Assembly: GCA_004555245.1 (NCBI GenBank)
Contig: SFIS01000002.1
Location: 16,899-80,898 of the forward strand
Length of the DNA: 64,000 bases
Origin: Bacteroidales bacterium
GTDB lineage: Bacteria > Bacteroidota > Bacteroidia > Bacteroidales > Bacteroidaceae
Direction of reading: 5' to 3'
The number at the start of each line of letters is the position of its first letter. The stretch's first letter is position 1. Made by a program: the position numbers and the translations under genes. Of the stretch, positions 1 to 8,509 are shown in pieces. The notes under the pieces were generated by a model. The model saw only the letters and a program-made list of their open reading frames with translations, was not told where the DNA came from and made no database searches.

Positions 1-1089
1 GCAGCTGCCGAACAGGCAGGACTGAAACTATACCTCGGCTCCTACCCTATCACACCCGCTACGGATGTGCTTCACGAACTCTCCAAGCACAAATCGCTGG
101 GCGTGACGACTGTACAGTGCGAGGACGAGATAGCAGGATGCGCATCGGCTGTAGGCGCATCGTTCGGCGGAGCACTGGCAGTGACATCGACATCCGGTCC
201 CGGACTGTGTCTGAAATCAGAGGCGGTGAACCTCGCCGTGATAATGGAACTCCCGCTTGTCGTGCTTGACGTGCAGCGCGGCGGCCCCGCTACCGGGCTT
301 CCGACAAAGTCAGAGCAGACCGACTTGCTGCAGGCACTGTTCGGAAGAAACGGCGAATCGCCGCTACCCGTAATAGCTGCCATCTCTCCGACTGACTGTT
401 TCTATGCCGCATTTGAGGCGTCAAAGATTGCTCTTGAACACATGACACCTGTCATCCTGCTCACCGACGCCTACATCGCCAACGGCTCAGGCGCATTCAA
501 ACTGCCAGACCTGAAGGCCATGCCTGCCATCGTGCCGCCATACGTGCCGGAAGACATGAAGGGAACATGGACACCTTATATGCGCAACGAGAGCGGGTCA
601 CGCTACTGGGCTGTGCCGGGCAGAGAAGGCTTCGAGCATATTCTCGGCGGTCTGGAGAAGGACGACAAGACCGGAGCAATATCCACCAACCCGGAGAACC
701 ACGACCTCATGACACGCAAACGCCAGCAGAAAATCGACAACATAGAGGTGCCTGACCTCGAAGTGATTGGCGATGCTGACGATGCAGAACTGCTTGTTGT
801 AGGCTTCGGAAGCACCTACGGCCATCTGCGCGCAGCCATGGACGAGTTGCGGGCAAAGGGAAAGAAGGTTGCACAGGCACACTTCAAATACATCAACCCG
901 CTGCCGAAGAACACTGCGGAAGTCCTGAAACGGTATCCGAAAGTAGTTGTGGCAGAGCAGAACATGGGGCAGCTTGCAGCATGGCTGCGCATGAAGGTGG
1001 ACGACTTCGCTCCAGCACAGTTCAATCAGGTGAAGGGTCAGCCGTTCATCGTGAACGAGTTGGTCAAAGCATTTGAGAGCCTTATTTGA
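1..1089 (+). CDS. korA: 2-oxoglutarate:ferredoxin oxidoreductase, alpha subunit (5' end outside the window)
   Basis: Alpha subunit of a 2-oxoacid:ferredoxin oxidoreductase, probably the 2-oxoglutarate enzyme that makes succinyl-CoA and reduced ferredoxin in the cytoplasm. The frame is open from base 1 (AAAEQAGLKLYLGSYPITPA), so the N-terminal gamma-like domain lies upstream; a GTG at 67 is inside the conserved pyrimidine-binding region and is not the start. Visible landmarks are the YPITPAT stretch that contacts the TPP pyrimidine, the SGPGLCLKSEA segment and the C-terminal transketolase-like domain ending in VVVAEQNMGQL. It is followed without a gap by the beta subunit gene, as in the usual korAB operon. 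The 2-oxoglutarate assignment rather than another 2-oxoacid rests on overall resemblance, not on a decisive residue. Confidence 0.9.
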   Translation, partial: AAAEQAGLKLYLGSYPITPATDVLHELSKHKSLGVTTVQCEDEIAGCASAVGASFGGALAVTSTSGPGLCLKSEAVNLAVIMELPLVVLDVQRGGPATGLPTKSEQTDLLQALFGRNGESPLPVIAAISPTDCFYAAFEASKIALEHMTPVILLTDAYIANGSGAFKLPDLKAMPAIVPPYVPEDMKGTWTPYMRNESGSRYWAVPGREGFEHILGGLEKDDKTGAISTNPENHDLMTRKRQQKIDNIEVPDLEVIGDADDAELLVVGFGSTYGHLRAAMDELRAKGKKVAQAHFKYINPLPKNTAEVLKRYPKVVVAEQNMGQLAAWLRMKVDDFAPAQFNQVKGQPFIVNELVKAFESLI

Positions 1090-1115
1090 CAAACAATAAA
1101 AACAAGACAACTATC

Positions 1116-2120
1116 ATGACATATACAGCAGCAGATTTCAAGAAAGGACAGCCGCGCTGGTGTCCCGGATGCGGCGACCACTTTTTCCTCGCAAGCCTTC
1201 ACAAGGCAATGGCAGAGATTGGCGTGAAGCCATGTGACAATGCCGTAATATCAGGCATCGGATGCTCAAGCCGTCTGCCTCACTATATGGCGACATACGG
1301 CATGAACACGATACACGGACGTGCCGCTGCCATCGCGACAGGCTGTAAGATTGCCAACCCGTCGCTCACAGTATGGCAGATAAGCGGCGACGGCGACGGA
1401 CTTGCTATCGGCGGCAACCATTTTATCCACGCCAACCGCCGTAACATAAACCTGAACATCATCCTTCTTAACAACCGCATCTACGGTCTGACAAAGGGAC
1501 AGTATTCTCCAACGTCTCCAAGAGGTTTTGTCTCCAAGTCATCGCCATACGGCACCGTAGAGGATCCGTTCCGCCCGGCAGAGCTGTGCTTCGGCGCACG
1601 AGGACATTTCTTCGCACGTACAGTGGCTACCGACGGCAAGCACACAGTAGAAGTGCTGAAAGCCGCAAATGCACACAAGGGCACGTCAGTGACTGAAGTG
1701 CTGCAGAACTGTGTCATCTTCAACGACGGCACACACGCTTCGGTCTATAACAACGCTGGTCGTGCAGAGAATGCGATATATGTTGAACACGGCAAACCGC
1801 TAATATTCGGCAAGGACAGAGAATACGGTCTCGTACAGGAAGGCTTCGGACTGAAAGTCGTGAAGATAGGCGAGAACGGCATCACAGAGGCTGACATCCT
1901 CGTCCACGACGCCCATTGCGAGGACAACACCCTGCAGCTGAAACTCGCACTGATGGGCAACGGCGACGGCTTCCCAATCGCACTCGGTGTCATCCGCGAC
2001 GTCGATGCTCCTACATACGACGACTCTGTCGTGGCACAGATTGAGGAAGTGAAGGCGGCAAAGAAATATCACAACTTCGCCGAACTGCTTGAGACAAACG
2101 ACATCTGGGAGGTGAAATGA
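1116..2120 (+). CDS. korB: 2-oxoglutarate:ferredoxin oxidoreductase, beta subunit
   Basis: Thiamine-pyrophosphate-binding beta subunit, partner of the upstream alpha subunit. The CPGCGDH motif near the N-terminus supplies cysteines expected to ligate an iron-sulfur cluster, and GDGDGLAIGGNH followed about 20 residues later by LLNN is the TPP/magnesium signature. The frame is open from a TTG at 1086 that overlaps the korA stop, but the ATG at 1116 (MTYTAADFKKGQP) matches the usual family N-terminus and gives 334 residues, close to the normal size. Translational coupling to korA is likely. A strong symmetrical terminator follows about 60 bases after the stop. Confidence 0.93.
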   Translation: MTYTAADFKKGQPRWCPGCGDHFFLASLHKAMAEIGVKPCDNAVISGIGCSSRLPHYMATYGMNTIHGRAAAIATGCKIANPSLTVWQISGDGDGLAIGGNHFIHANRRNINLNIILLNNRIYGLTKGQYSPTSPRGFVSKSSPYGTVEDPFRPAELCFGARGHFFARTVATDGKHTVEVLKAANAHKGTSVTEVLQNCVIFNDGTHASVYNNAGRAENAIYVEHGKPLIFGKDREYGLVQEGFGLKVVKIGENGITEADILVHDAHCEDNTLQLKLALMGNGDGFPIALGVIRDVDAPTYDDSVVAQIEEVKAAKKYHNFAELLETNDIWEVK

Positions 2121-2176
2121 CCCCGCCCGACAGCCGCGAATGACGCTGCATAAGGCAGCACACACCACATAACAAC

Positions 2177-2228
2177 AAAAAAGAGACATCAAATCGTGAT
2201 TTCGCACGAAATGATGTCTCTTTTTTTA
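2177..2228. terminator. Bidirectional intrinsic terminator after korB
   Basis: An inverted repeat (AGAGACATCA ... TGATGTCTCT) has an A-run on its left and a T-run on its right, so it can end transcription from korB on the plus strand and from the small minus-strand unit on the other side. Confidence 0.8.
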
Positions 2229-2465
2229 TGTTATGTCAGAAAGCACGTTATGAGCCTCTCGCGACATTGTCGCAGCCATATAAGTCAAAACGCCAGCACT
2301 AAAGGTATTATTCGCTGTCACTACCGGCTCTAATCGCAAGTGCCGGAAGCTGTCATCGCTGTCCTCAAGTGCTACCAACGTCATTCCAAAAAGCTGAAAA
2401 CAATACCATTGTGCATATACAAGTCCATCCCGAATGATATAATCATTTAAGACAAAAGGCAGCAT
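2226..2465 (-). CDS. Hypothetical 79-residue protein, possibly the intact end of a broken gene
   Basis: I do not recognise this 79-residue product. It begins MLPFVLNDYIIRDGLVYAQW and ends right at the terminator shared with korB. It is kept because a well-formed minus-strand promoter lies at 2677-2708 and the unit ends in a terminator. The same frame stays open upstream of the ATG for 20 codons to a TGA at 2526-2528, and beyond that for another 24 codons to a TTG at 2600 with coding-like composition (EPPIGDNNKRIVSYSVNGVR). This could be one gene interrupted by a nonsense codon, a short gene with a 200-base leader, or a non-coding RNA with chance frames. No signal peptide or membrane segment is obvious. 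Confidence 0.3.
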   Translation of the reverse strand: MLPFVLNDYIIRDGLVYAQWYCFQLFGMTLVALEDSDDSFRHLRLEPVVTANNTFSAGVLTYMAATMSREAHNVLSDIT

Positions 2466-2887
2466 AATGATGTTGTGGAAATAATCGCGTGTATAGTGAA
2501 GACAAAAAAATAATGTCCAGCATAATCACTTATACCGGACACCATTGACAGAGTAAGAAACGATTCTTTTGTTATTATCGCCAATTGGCGGCTCTGTCAA
2601 GATACATAATCTTTTACCTTAAAAAAATCTATCAAACTAACTAACCTAAATGATATGCATTTTCCCAAATGCAATGCAAAGATAATATTTTTTTCAGGCA
2701 CTGTCAAATTTTTTATCTGTTATTATTACAATTTATGCTTTTTATTGATTGTAATCAAATTATTCGCATATTTTTGCAAACGTTTACATATCACTCAGGT
2801 CTCTCCGTGCCATTGTTCTGCCTGTCAACGTGTTATTACGCAGCGTTGCAGACAATCTGACCTGACCTGCTTTTCGTGGTGTTTGCC
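2466..2887. other. AT-rich intergenic stretch holding a minus-strand promoter and leader
   Basis: Apart from the promoter at 2677-2708 and the leader it would transcribe (2670 down to 2466), I see no gene. The predicted RNA 5' end can fold into a small hairpin (GCATTT ... AAATGC, about 2655-2670). Plus-strand frames from 2655 onward run antisense into waaA and look like shadows. Confidence 0.5.
2677..2708 (-). promoter_or_regulatory. Bacteroidota-type promoter for the small minus-strand unit
   Basis: On the minus strand TTTG (plus 2705-2708) is followed after exactly 20 nt by TATCTTTG (plus 2677-2684), a full match to the TTTG/TAnnTTTG consensus. The start point would be near 2670. Confidence 0.65.
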
Positions 2888-4135
2888 TCACAGATTCAGC
2901 ATCTTCAGCACGGCATCCGTTGCTCCCGCCTTTTGCTTTACATATTCTCCTGCGGCGTTGGCCGACATGTCGTACGCCTTACGGTCAGATATGATGTTGT
3001 CCATGACGGTTTTGAAGCTGTTGCCGTCTGTAATCTCCCATCCGCCCTGCGAGGCCTTGAGGTCCTGCGCTTCCTGGAATCTGGCGTTGTTAGGGCCGAA
3101 GACAACGGGTTTCGTCCATACTGCCGCTTCGAGCAGGTTATGTATGCCGGCACCGAAACCTCCTCCGACATACGTCACGTCGGCGTAGCGGTAGATGGAG
3201 GAGAGAAGCCCGAAGCAGTCGATGATGAGCGTGTCGGCATCCTTAAGCATGGCATCTTTGCTTTCCTGCCCATTTTCGATGGAGGTGTATCTGACAGCTT
3301 TCCGTCCGTTGTCTTGCAGCAGAAGCTCAATCTGCGCAAGGTGGTCTTCTCCGATGACATGCGGTGCGATGACGAGTTTCCAGTCTGTGCGACTGGCGAA
3401 ATAAGGGATGAAGATTTCTTCGTCAGGCTGCCATGAGCTTCCCGCGACGAACACCTTGGCGTCTCCGGCAAATTTCTCGACGAGCGGCAGTTGCTTTGCC
3501 GCCTTTGCAATGTCGAGGACACGGTCGAAGCGGGTGTCTCCCGTGACAGACACATTGTCAAGCCCAAGATGCTCGCCGAGCAGTTTCCGGCTTCTCTCGT
3601 TCTGCACGAAGAAGTGCGTGAAGCAGTTGAGCACCTTTGCATAGCGTCTGCCATACCACTTGAAGAAGACCTGCTCAGGGCGGAAGATGCTCGAGACGCT
3701 GTAGGTAGGGACATTGCGGTGTTTCAGGATATGCAGGTAGTTGTACCAGAACTCGTATTTTATGAACAAGGCGCAGACGGGATGAATTGTCCTGAGAAAG
3801 CGCCTTGCGTTGCGCGGCGTGTCAAGGGGCAGATAGCATACGATGTCCGCACCCTCGTAGTGCTTGCGCACTTCGTAGCCTGACGGCGAGAAGAATGTGA
3901 GCAGGATTTTGTATTGCGGGTGGTCGCGTCGTATGCGTTCGATGACGGGTCTGCCCTGTTCAAACTCTCCGAGCGACGCGGCGTGTACCCATACATATTT
4001 TGCGTCGGGGTCGAGTTTCGCACGTATGTCTGCAAGCGCATGACGCTCTCCGCGCCACATCTTGCGCACTTTCTTGTCAAAGAGGCTTGCGACAGCCACT
4101 CCGGCGAGATAGAATGAAATGACAATATTATACAT
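2888..4135 (-). CDS. waaA: 3-deoxy-D-manno-octulosonic acid (Kdo) transferase
   Basis: Membrane-anchored GT-B glycosyltransferase (GT30) that adds Kdo from CMP-Kdo to lipid A precursor on the cytoplasmic face of the inner membrane. The 415-residue product starts with a hydrophobic anchor (residues 3-18). ASLGEFEQGRP follows, with Glu57 matching the catalytic glutamate of WaaA. The C-terminal Rossmann half contains VGGGFGAGIHNLLEAA, the nucleotide-sugar site, and GPNN. The frame is open back to 4309, but the ATG at 4135 (MYNIVISFYLAG) starts at the anchor as family members do; the upstream codons carry no domain. It lies 229 bases downstream of gltX on the same strand, so co-transcription is plausible. 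Length is normal for the family. Confidence 0.93.
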   Translation of the reverse strand: MYNIVISFYLAGVAVASLFDKKVRKMWRGERHALADIRAKLDPDAKYVWVHAASLGEFEQGRPVIERIRRDHPQYKILLTFFSPSGYEVRKHYEGADIVCYLPLDTPRNARRFLRTIHPVCALFIKYEFWYNYLHILKHRNVPTYSVSSIFRPEQVFFKWYGRRYAKVLNCFTHFFVQNERSRKLLGEHLGLDNVSVTGDTRFDRVLDIAKAAKQLPLVEKFAGDAKVFVAGSSWQPDEEIFIPYFASRTDWKLVIAPHVIGEDHLAQIELLLQDNGRKAVRYTSIENGQESKDAMLKDADTLIIDCFGLLSSIYRYADVTYVGGGFGAGIHNLLEAAVWTKPVVFGPNNARFQEAQDLKASQGGWEITDGNSFKTVMDNIISDRKAYDMSANAAGEYVKQKAGATDAVLKMLNL

Positions 4136-4294
4136 ATAAGGTGTTTGGGCTGTACTTTCCGTTGTTTGGCGTGTGCCCTTATTGTTTCGTGGTGCGTGCA
4201 ACGGCGGTGTCGTCACCGTGCTGTCACGCTGGCACACAAGAGCGATATGGTTGTCTGAAGAAAAAAGAGAATCTTGTTTTGCTATATATATGAT

Positions 4295-4343
4295 AAGGTG
4301 TGATTCCACCGGTGGATTGCCATTCGGTGAGGAACCACACCTT
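4295..4343 (-). other. Long hairpin between gltX and waaA
   Basis: The arms 4295-4307 (AAGGTGTGATTCC) and 4331-4343 (GGAACCACACCTT) pair with one mismatch, and ACCG/CGGT can extend the stem inward. In the gltX-to-waaA direction it is followed by an AT-rich run rather than by poly-T. It may be a partial terminator or an RNA processing or stability element. Confidence 0.45.
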
Positions 4344-4364
4344 TCTTTTCAGCCGCTTCTGTTG

Positions 4365-5885
4365 TCAGTCTTTCTTTATATTGATAATGGCAGCCTCGAT
4401 ACGTCTGACAGTCTCTTCTTTTCCGAGGAAAGCGGAGATGTCGAACATACCCGGTCCCTTGCCTTCGCCAACGAGACAAAGGCGGAAAGCGTTCATGATG
4501 TCTCCGAGTTTGTATTCCTTCTCTTCTATCCATGCCATGACAGCCTTCTCCTGGTTCTCTATCGAGAAGTCCGTGAGGCTTGCGAGCAGAGCCTTGAGTT
4601 CTGTCATCTGCAGGGGCGAGTTCTCCTTCCAGCGTTTCTTCACTGTTTTCTCGTCGTATGTATGTGGCGGTATGAAGAAGAACGAGCAGAGGTCCCAGAG
4701 TTCCGATACGAATGTCACGCGGTCTTTCATCATCCTCACGACCTCTGTGATTCGCGAGAGCGGTTCGTCAAGTCCGTTGTTCGCGACGGCGGGTGCGAAG
4801 AGTGTCGCTATCTCTTCAGGAGATTTCTGGAGGATATATGCGTGGTTGAACCACTGGCATTTCTTATAGTCGAACTTCGCTCCTGCCTTCGAGCATTTCT
4901 CAAGATTGAAGAGCGAGACAAGTTCTTCGAGAGTGAAGACCTCCTGTTCTGTGCCCGGATTCCATCCGAGCAGGGCGAGGAAATTGACCACCGCCTCGGG
5001 GAAATATCCCGATTCTCTGTATCCGGATGATATTTCTCCGCTCTTCGGGTCGTGCCATTCGAGCGGGAAGACGGGGAATCCGAGGCGGTCACCGTCTCGT
5101 TTCGAGAGTTTCCCCTTGCCTTCCGGCTTCAGCAGGAGAGGCAGGTGAGCGAACCGCGGCATGGTGTCCTGCCATCCGAACGCCTCGTAGAGCAGCACAT
5201 GCAGTGGCGACGAGGGGAGCCATTCCTCACCACGTATGACGTGTGTGATTTCCATGAGGTGGTCGTCAACGATATTGGCGAGGTGGTAGGTAGGCAGTTC
5301 GTCGGCACTCTTGTACAGCACCTTGTCGTCGAGGATGTCGCTTTTGATATGCACCTCTCCTCTGATGATGTCATCGACAACGACATCTCTTCCCGGTTCG
5401 ATTTTGAATCTCACCACATATTTCTGTCCGTCTTCGACGAGTGCATCCACTTCCTCTTTCGGCATGGTGAGGGAGTTGCGCATCGAGAGGCGCGTGTGTG
5501 CGTCGTATTGGAAGTTGGGAGTGTCCTGACGTCGTGCGTCCAGCTCCTCTGGCGTGTCGAAAGCGATATACGCCTTGCCGTTGTCGAGCAGCATCTGCAC
5601 GTATTTCTTGTATATCTCTCTGCGTTCTGACTGTCTGTAAGGTCCGTGTTCTCCACCGATGCCTACACCTTCGTCAAACTTTATTCCGAGCCATCTGAAT
5701 GATTCGATGATATAATCCTCTGCTCCAGGGACAAACCGTTGCGAATCAGTGTCCTCAATTCTGAACACAAAATCTCCTCCATGCTGACGTGCAAAGAGGT
5801 AGTTGTACAGTGCCGTTCGCACGCCGCCGATATGCAGCGGGCCGGTGGGAGAAGGCGCAAAGCGCACTCTGACTTTTCTTTCCAT
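4365..5885 (-). CDS. gltX: Glutamyl-tRNA synthetase
   Basis: Class Ic aminoacyl-tRNA synthetase that charges tRNA-Glu in the cytoplasm. The 506-residue protein has the N-terminal Rossmann fold with the HIGG form of the HIGH motif (residues 18-21) after the typical [20 protein letters not shown] at 42-47, and KLSKR (259-263) as the KMSKS loop. The remainder is the helical anticodon-binding domain. Length and start are standard. Many Bacteroidota have a single discriminating GluRS, and nothing in the sequence suggests a truncated Glu-Q type. It heads a minus-strand unit with waaA downstream. Confidence 0.97.
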   Translation of the reverse strand: MERKVRVRFAPSPTGPLHIGGVRTALYNYLFARQHGGDFVFRIEDTDSQRFVPGAEDYIIESFRWLGIKFDEGVGIGGEHGPYRQSERREIYKKYVQMLLDNGKAYIAFDTPEELDARRQDTPNFQYDAHTRLSMRNSLTMPKEEVDALVEDGQKYVVRFKIEPGRDVVVDDIIRGEVHIKSDILDDKVLYKSADELPTYHLANIVDDHLMEITHVIRGEEWLPSSPLHVLLYEAFGWQDTMPRFAHLPLLLKPEGKGKLSKRDGDRLGFPVFPLEWHDPKSGEISSGYRESGYFPEAVVNFLALLGWNPGTEQEVFTLEELVSLFNLEKCSKAGAKFDYKKCQWFNHAYILQKSPEEIATLFAPAVANNGLDEPLSRITEVVRMMKDRVTFVSELWDLCSFFFIPPHTYDEKTVKKRWKENSPLQMTELKALLASLTDFSIENQEKAVMAWIEEKEYKLGDIMNAFRLCLVGEGKGPGMFDISAFLGKEETVRRIEAAIINIKKD

Positions 5886-6036
5886 GTTTCTGTTGTGATT
5901 TTTCCTTACTTTTCTTGCCGAACCAAAGAAAACATATTCCCTTTTCTCTTCCGGCTTGTAGAGAAAGTACGTCGTTCTTTCCGGCTTCGGACAGTGTCTG
6001 TCTTTGCCTGACGTATATATTTTTGTGAATTTTCTG

Positions 6037-6044
6037 CAAAATTA
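6037..6044 (-). promoter_or_regulatory. Possible -7 element for gltX
   Basis: On the minus strand the box reads TAATTTTG, matching TAnnTTTG. No good TTTG lies 19-21 nt upstream, and the implied leader is about 140 bases, so this is tentative. Confidence 0.35.
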
Positions 6045-6115
6045 ATAAATATAATGTATAAAACCGAATTTTTTTTCGTATTTTCGCATCCAGAACCGAA
6101 ACATTTAGCAAAATC

Positions 6116-8170
6116 ATGTCAAAGACGTACATACAGAAAGGAGAGTTGTGGCACCTTGTGGGCAGGCGTTTGTGGCTCATCGCCCTTACGACAGGCATCA
6201 TAGTGATGGTGCTGCCTCATAGCGGCGTGCCCCAGTTTGACTACGAGCTGAACCATCCGTGGCAGTACGACCAGCTGATAGCGAAGAGTGAGACGCCTCT
6301 GTACAAGAGCGAGGAGGTGCTGAAGCGTGAGCGCGATTCTCTCCACAAGACCTTCGAGCCTTACTACAATGTCAGCGTGACGGTGCGCGAGCGTGCCCTT
6401 CAGCGTTTCTCGAAGAAGTTCGGCAACGGCATTCCCGGCTTGCCCACCGGCTATGCGTCGTATGTCGCCAAGCGCATCCGCAAGGTTTACGACCTCGGCA
6501 TCATCTCCGCCGATATTTACTCCAAGTCACAGACAGATTCTACGCTGAGCATCCGCCTCGTCAGCGGGAACACAGCGACAAGCATCCTTGTCAACGGTCT
6601 GAAGTCTCCGCTGACAGCCTACGAATGGCTTTTCGACGACCCGCTGATGCAGTCTCACCGCAACGCCCTGCAGCAGTGTAACCTCAACGAGTTTCTCGAG
6701 CCAAACATCATCCTCGATCAGGAGCGCACGCAGATGGAGGAAGACGACCTTATGAGCAGCATCCCCGTCGCCTCGGGTATGATACAGGTAGGCGAGAAGA
6801 TCATCGACAGGGGCGAGGTGGTTGACGAGCGTGCCTACACCGCCATCACATCCTATCTGCGCGACCTTGAGAAACGCACCACTTCAGAGCAGGAACTGCT
6901 GACGACGTACGGCGGACAGGCGCTCTACGTCAGCATCATCATCCTGCTTTTCACCCTATATCTGATTCTCTACCGCAAAGACTATTTCGACAACGCACGT
7001 GCCACGGCGATGCTCTACATCGTCATCGTCCTCCTTCCCGCCCTTGTGTCGTTTGTCATGCAGCATCATTTCTTCACGGTGTATGTGCTGCCACTGTGCA
7101 TGGCACCGCTCTTCATCCGTGTCTTCATGGATTCGCGCACGGCTTTCCTGACCCACACGGTGATAGTGCTTCTCTCCGCCATCGCCGTTCAGAAACAGTT
7201 TGACTTCATCGTCATACAGGAAGTTGGCGGACTTGTCGCCATCTTCACTCTGCGCGAGCTGACGCGTCGGTCTCAGATTTTCATCGCCGCCTTCACCGTC
7301 TCTCTCGTCGAGATTACGGCATTCTTCGCCCTGCAGCTCATCCAGGCCACCAACTTCACCGATTTCGACACTCACACCACCTACCATTTCATAGGCAACG
7401 GCATACTTCTTCTGCTCTCCTACCCCATGATGTTTGTCGTCGAGAAAGCCTTCGGTTTCGTTTCCGCCGTGACACTGTTTGAGCTGTCAGACACCAACAA
7501 AGGTATTCTGCGCCGCCTCTCTGAGGTGGCTCCCGGCACCTTCCAGCACTCCATCACCGTAGGCAATCTCGCGGCGGAGATAGCGTCTAAGATAGGTGCG
7601 AAATCGCTCCTGGTGCGTGTCGGCGCCCTCTACCACGACATCGGCAAGATGCGCCACCCCGTCTTCTTCACCGAGAATCAGGTTGGCATCAACCCGCACA
7701 AGCGCATCTCAGAGACAGAGAGCGCGCAGGTTGTCATCAGCCACGTCACCGAGGGTCTGCGGATGGCAGAGAAAGAGAACCTGCCCGGTGTCATCCTCGA
7801 CTTCATCCGCACCCACCACGGAGCAGGCATGACCCGCTTCTTCTACGTTCAATACAAGAACAACCACCCCGACGAGGAGGTTGACGACGAGCTCTTCACC
7901 TATCCCGGCCCCAACCCCTTCACCCCCGAGCAGGCTATCCTTATGATGGCAGACACCGTCGAGGCAGCCAGCCGTTCGCTTCAGGAATACACCGAGGAGT
8001 CTATCGCCTCGCTTGTCAACCGCCTCATCGATTCTCAGGTGCAGCAAGGCTTCTTCCACGACTGCCCCATCACGTTCCGCGACATACAGACGGCTAAGGA
8101 CGTACTCACCGAACGTCTGAAGTCCATCTACCACACCCGCATCGCCTACCCTGAGCTGAACAAGAGATAG
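6116..8170 (+). CDS. PgpH-type 7TM-HD phosphodiesterase, probably c-di-AMP-specific
   Basis: Membrane HD-domain protein of the 7TMR-HD family, whose studied members (PgpH) hydrolyse cyclic di-AMP to pApA. The 684-residue product has an N-terminal membrane anchor (about 17-35), a large extracytoplasmic 7TMR-HDED domain, a block of membrane helices from about residue 260 to 445, and a cytoplasmic HD domain. The metal-binding motif is LYHDIGKM with His507-Asp508; HKRISETES and IRTHHG further on supply additional metal ligands. The ATG at 6116 follows an AT-rich leader. It stands alone, ending in a long hairpin terminator. The substrate is inferred from the family, and no cyclase is in the window. 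Confidence 0.85.
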   Translation: MSKTYIQKGELWHLVGRRLWLIALTTGIIVMVLPHSGVPQFDYELNHPWQYDQLIAKSETPLYKSEEVLKRERDSLHKTFEPYYNVSVTVRERALQRFSKKFGNGIPGLPTGYASYVAKRIRKVYDLGIISADIYSKSQTDSTLSIRLVSGNTATSILVNGLKSPLTAYEWLFDDPLMQSHRNALQQCNLNEFLEPNIILDQERTQMEEDDLMSSIPVASGMIQVGEKIIDRGEVVDERAYTAITSYLRDLEKRTTSEQELLTTYGGQALYVSIIILLFTLYLILYRKDYFDNARATAMLYIVIVLLPALVSFVMQHHFFTVYVLPLCMAPLFIRVFMDSRTAFLTHTVIVLLSAIAVQKQFDFIVIQEVGGLVAIFTLRELTRRSQIFIAAFTVSLVEITAFFALQLIQATNFTDFDTHTTYHFIGNGILLLLSYPMMFVVEKAFGFVSAVTLFELSDTNKGILRRLSEVAPGTFQHSITVGNLAAEIASKIGAKSLLVRVGALYHDIGKMRHPVFFTENQVGINPHKRISETESAQVVISHVTEGLRMAEKENLPGVILDFIRTHHGAGMTRFFYVQYKNNHPDEEVDDELFTYPGPNPFTPEQAILMMADTVEAASRSLQEYTEESIASLVNRLIDSQVQQGFFHDCPITFRDIQTAKDVLTERLKSIYHTRIAYPELNKR

Positions 8171-8234
8171 GCAGCCGCCACACAAGCCTCCATACGGCAT
8201 CATCTGCCGCCAACGGCATATCCGTCATCAGCGC

Positions 8235-8292
8235 AATCCACACTGACGCCACGTCCCCCACCCGACCGGCGACAGTGTGGATTATTGTTTTA
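8235..8292 (+). terminator. Terminator after the 7TM-HD gene
   Basis: A 16-bp stem with a single mismatch (AATCCACACTGACGCC at 8235-8250, GGCGACAGTGTGGATT at 8268-8283) encloses a 17-base loop and is followed by a T-rich stretch. Confidence 0.7.
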
Positions 8293-8437
8293 CAGACTGT
8301 TACACACACCTCTTCAACATGGTTGCCCATGCCTCGTGAATAGGATAAAACTTGAATAACATCAAATAAAATATGCCTTCTTCGTTAATAAACACTAACA
8401 TCGTATGTGCAAACCGTATGTTTTGGATTAATTTTCG

Positions 8438-8445
8438 TAATTTTG
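8438..8445 (+). promoter_or_regulatory. -7 promoter element of the FadL-like porin gene
   Basis: TAATTTTG matches TAnnTTTG about 65 bases before the ATG. The nearest TTTG (8422-8425) is only 12 nt away, closer than the usual 19-21, so the upstream half is weak. Confidence 0.45.
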
Positions 8446-8509
8446 CAGCGAACTTTTTTAGCAAAGATTAAAACTTTATTTATATTTTTTGTACAAACCG
8501 ACAAAATAA

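Larger units (their letters stand above)
8171..8509. other. Intergenic region with terminator and promoter
   Basis: The 339-base gap holds the terminator of the upstream gene (8235-8292) and a -7 promoter element for the porin gene (8438-8445). I see no gene in it. Confidence 0.6.

Noticed and set aside
2655..3436. Plus-strand open frames running into waaA
   Set aside because: They overlap waaA in antisense and begin in the minus-strand promoter region; no signal or domain.
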